NCBI GenBank assembly: GCA_050943575.1
Contig: JBMNPL010000016.1
Span: forward strand, 1 to 13,674
From: WRCA01 sp050943575
GTDB taxonomy: Bacteria > Pseudomonadota > Alphaproteobacteria > Rs-D84
Direction of reading: 5' to 3'
Length of the DNA stretch: 13,674 nucleotides
Shown here: positions 13,647 through 13,674 of the stretch, one piece after another
Layout: every line of letters starts with the position of its first letter
Numbering within the stretch: position 1 is the first letter of the stretch
Notes under the pieces: generated by a model
What the model was told of the DNA's origin: nothing
Databases searched by the model: none
The model's input: the letters and a program-made list of their open reading frames with translations, nothing else
Program-made: the position numbers and the translations under genes

Positions 13647-13674
13647 CTCTTACTTATTTATATGTGGAATACTA

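Noticed and set aside
1..13674. CRISPR arrays, transposase or integrase genes
   Set aside because: No regularly spaced repeat series, no transposase or recombinase motifs and no insertion-sequence ends were seen on either strand.

Overview
The window is low-GC bacterial DNA, dense with genes and without long non-coding stretches; the largest gap, 11063-11250, is about 190 bp. The gene content points to a Gram-negative bacterium: a ParE-type topoisomerase IV subunit, a lipoprotein with a classic lipobox and Ser at +2, GatCAB amidotransferase (so Gln-tRNA and/or Asn-tRNA is probably made by transamidation), MiaB, RuvX, and glycosyltransferase/methyltransferase genes of the surface-polysaccharide type. 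The ParE, GatA/B and MiaB sequences look alphaproteobacterial to me. An AT-rich host-associated alphaproteobacterium is my best guess, but that is inference from memory of the families and not a measured placement.

Layout. (1) Positions 1-110, minus strand: the first 36 codons of a small gene cut by the window edge, a close paralogue of a 104-aa gene at 6881. (2) 276-2258 plus: parE, ending in a strong bidirectional terminator (2257-2287) shared with a convergent four-cysteine lipoprotein gene (2308-2661 minus). (3) 2756-3697 plus: class II fructose-bisphosphate aldolase, whose stop codon overlaps the stop of the convergent DHH phosphoesterase gene (3694-4653 minus). That gene is translationally coupled to ruvX (4646-5083 minus). 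(4) 5123-11062 plus: one long run, gatC-gatA-orf104-alpha/beta hydrolase-cutA-gatB-orf59-miaB, mostly joined by overlaps or gaps of a few bases, ending in a hairpin terminator. (5) 11063-11250: a palindrome-rich intergenic block bounded by two copies of the tRNA-Lys 3' end. (6) 11251-11326 minus: tRNA-Lys(CUU) with its own promoter and terminator. (7) 11402-13646 minus: a methyltransferase preceded by a glycosyltransferase-methyltransferase fusion that carries a G8 tract between its two halves and has no clear start codon.

How the genes work together. The central cluster is translation-related: GatCAB makes correctly charged Gln/Asn-tRNA and MiaB modifies A37 of tRNAs. RuvX and the DHH phosphoesterase form a small nucleic-acid-processing pair that diverges from gatC across only 39 bp. 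The right-hand minus-strand genes look like surface glycan synthesis and could be phase-variable.

The observations most worth following up are the G8 tract in the glycosyltransferase fusion, the 14-bp tRNA 3'-end duplication around a hairpin-packed block, the duplicated small orf104 family of unknown function, and a pattern in which promoter-proximal genes have TATAAT immediately upstream of the start codon with no Shine-Dalgarno (leaderless-like) while internal operon genes have clear Shine-Dalgarno sequences.
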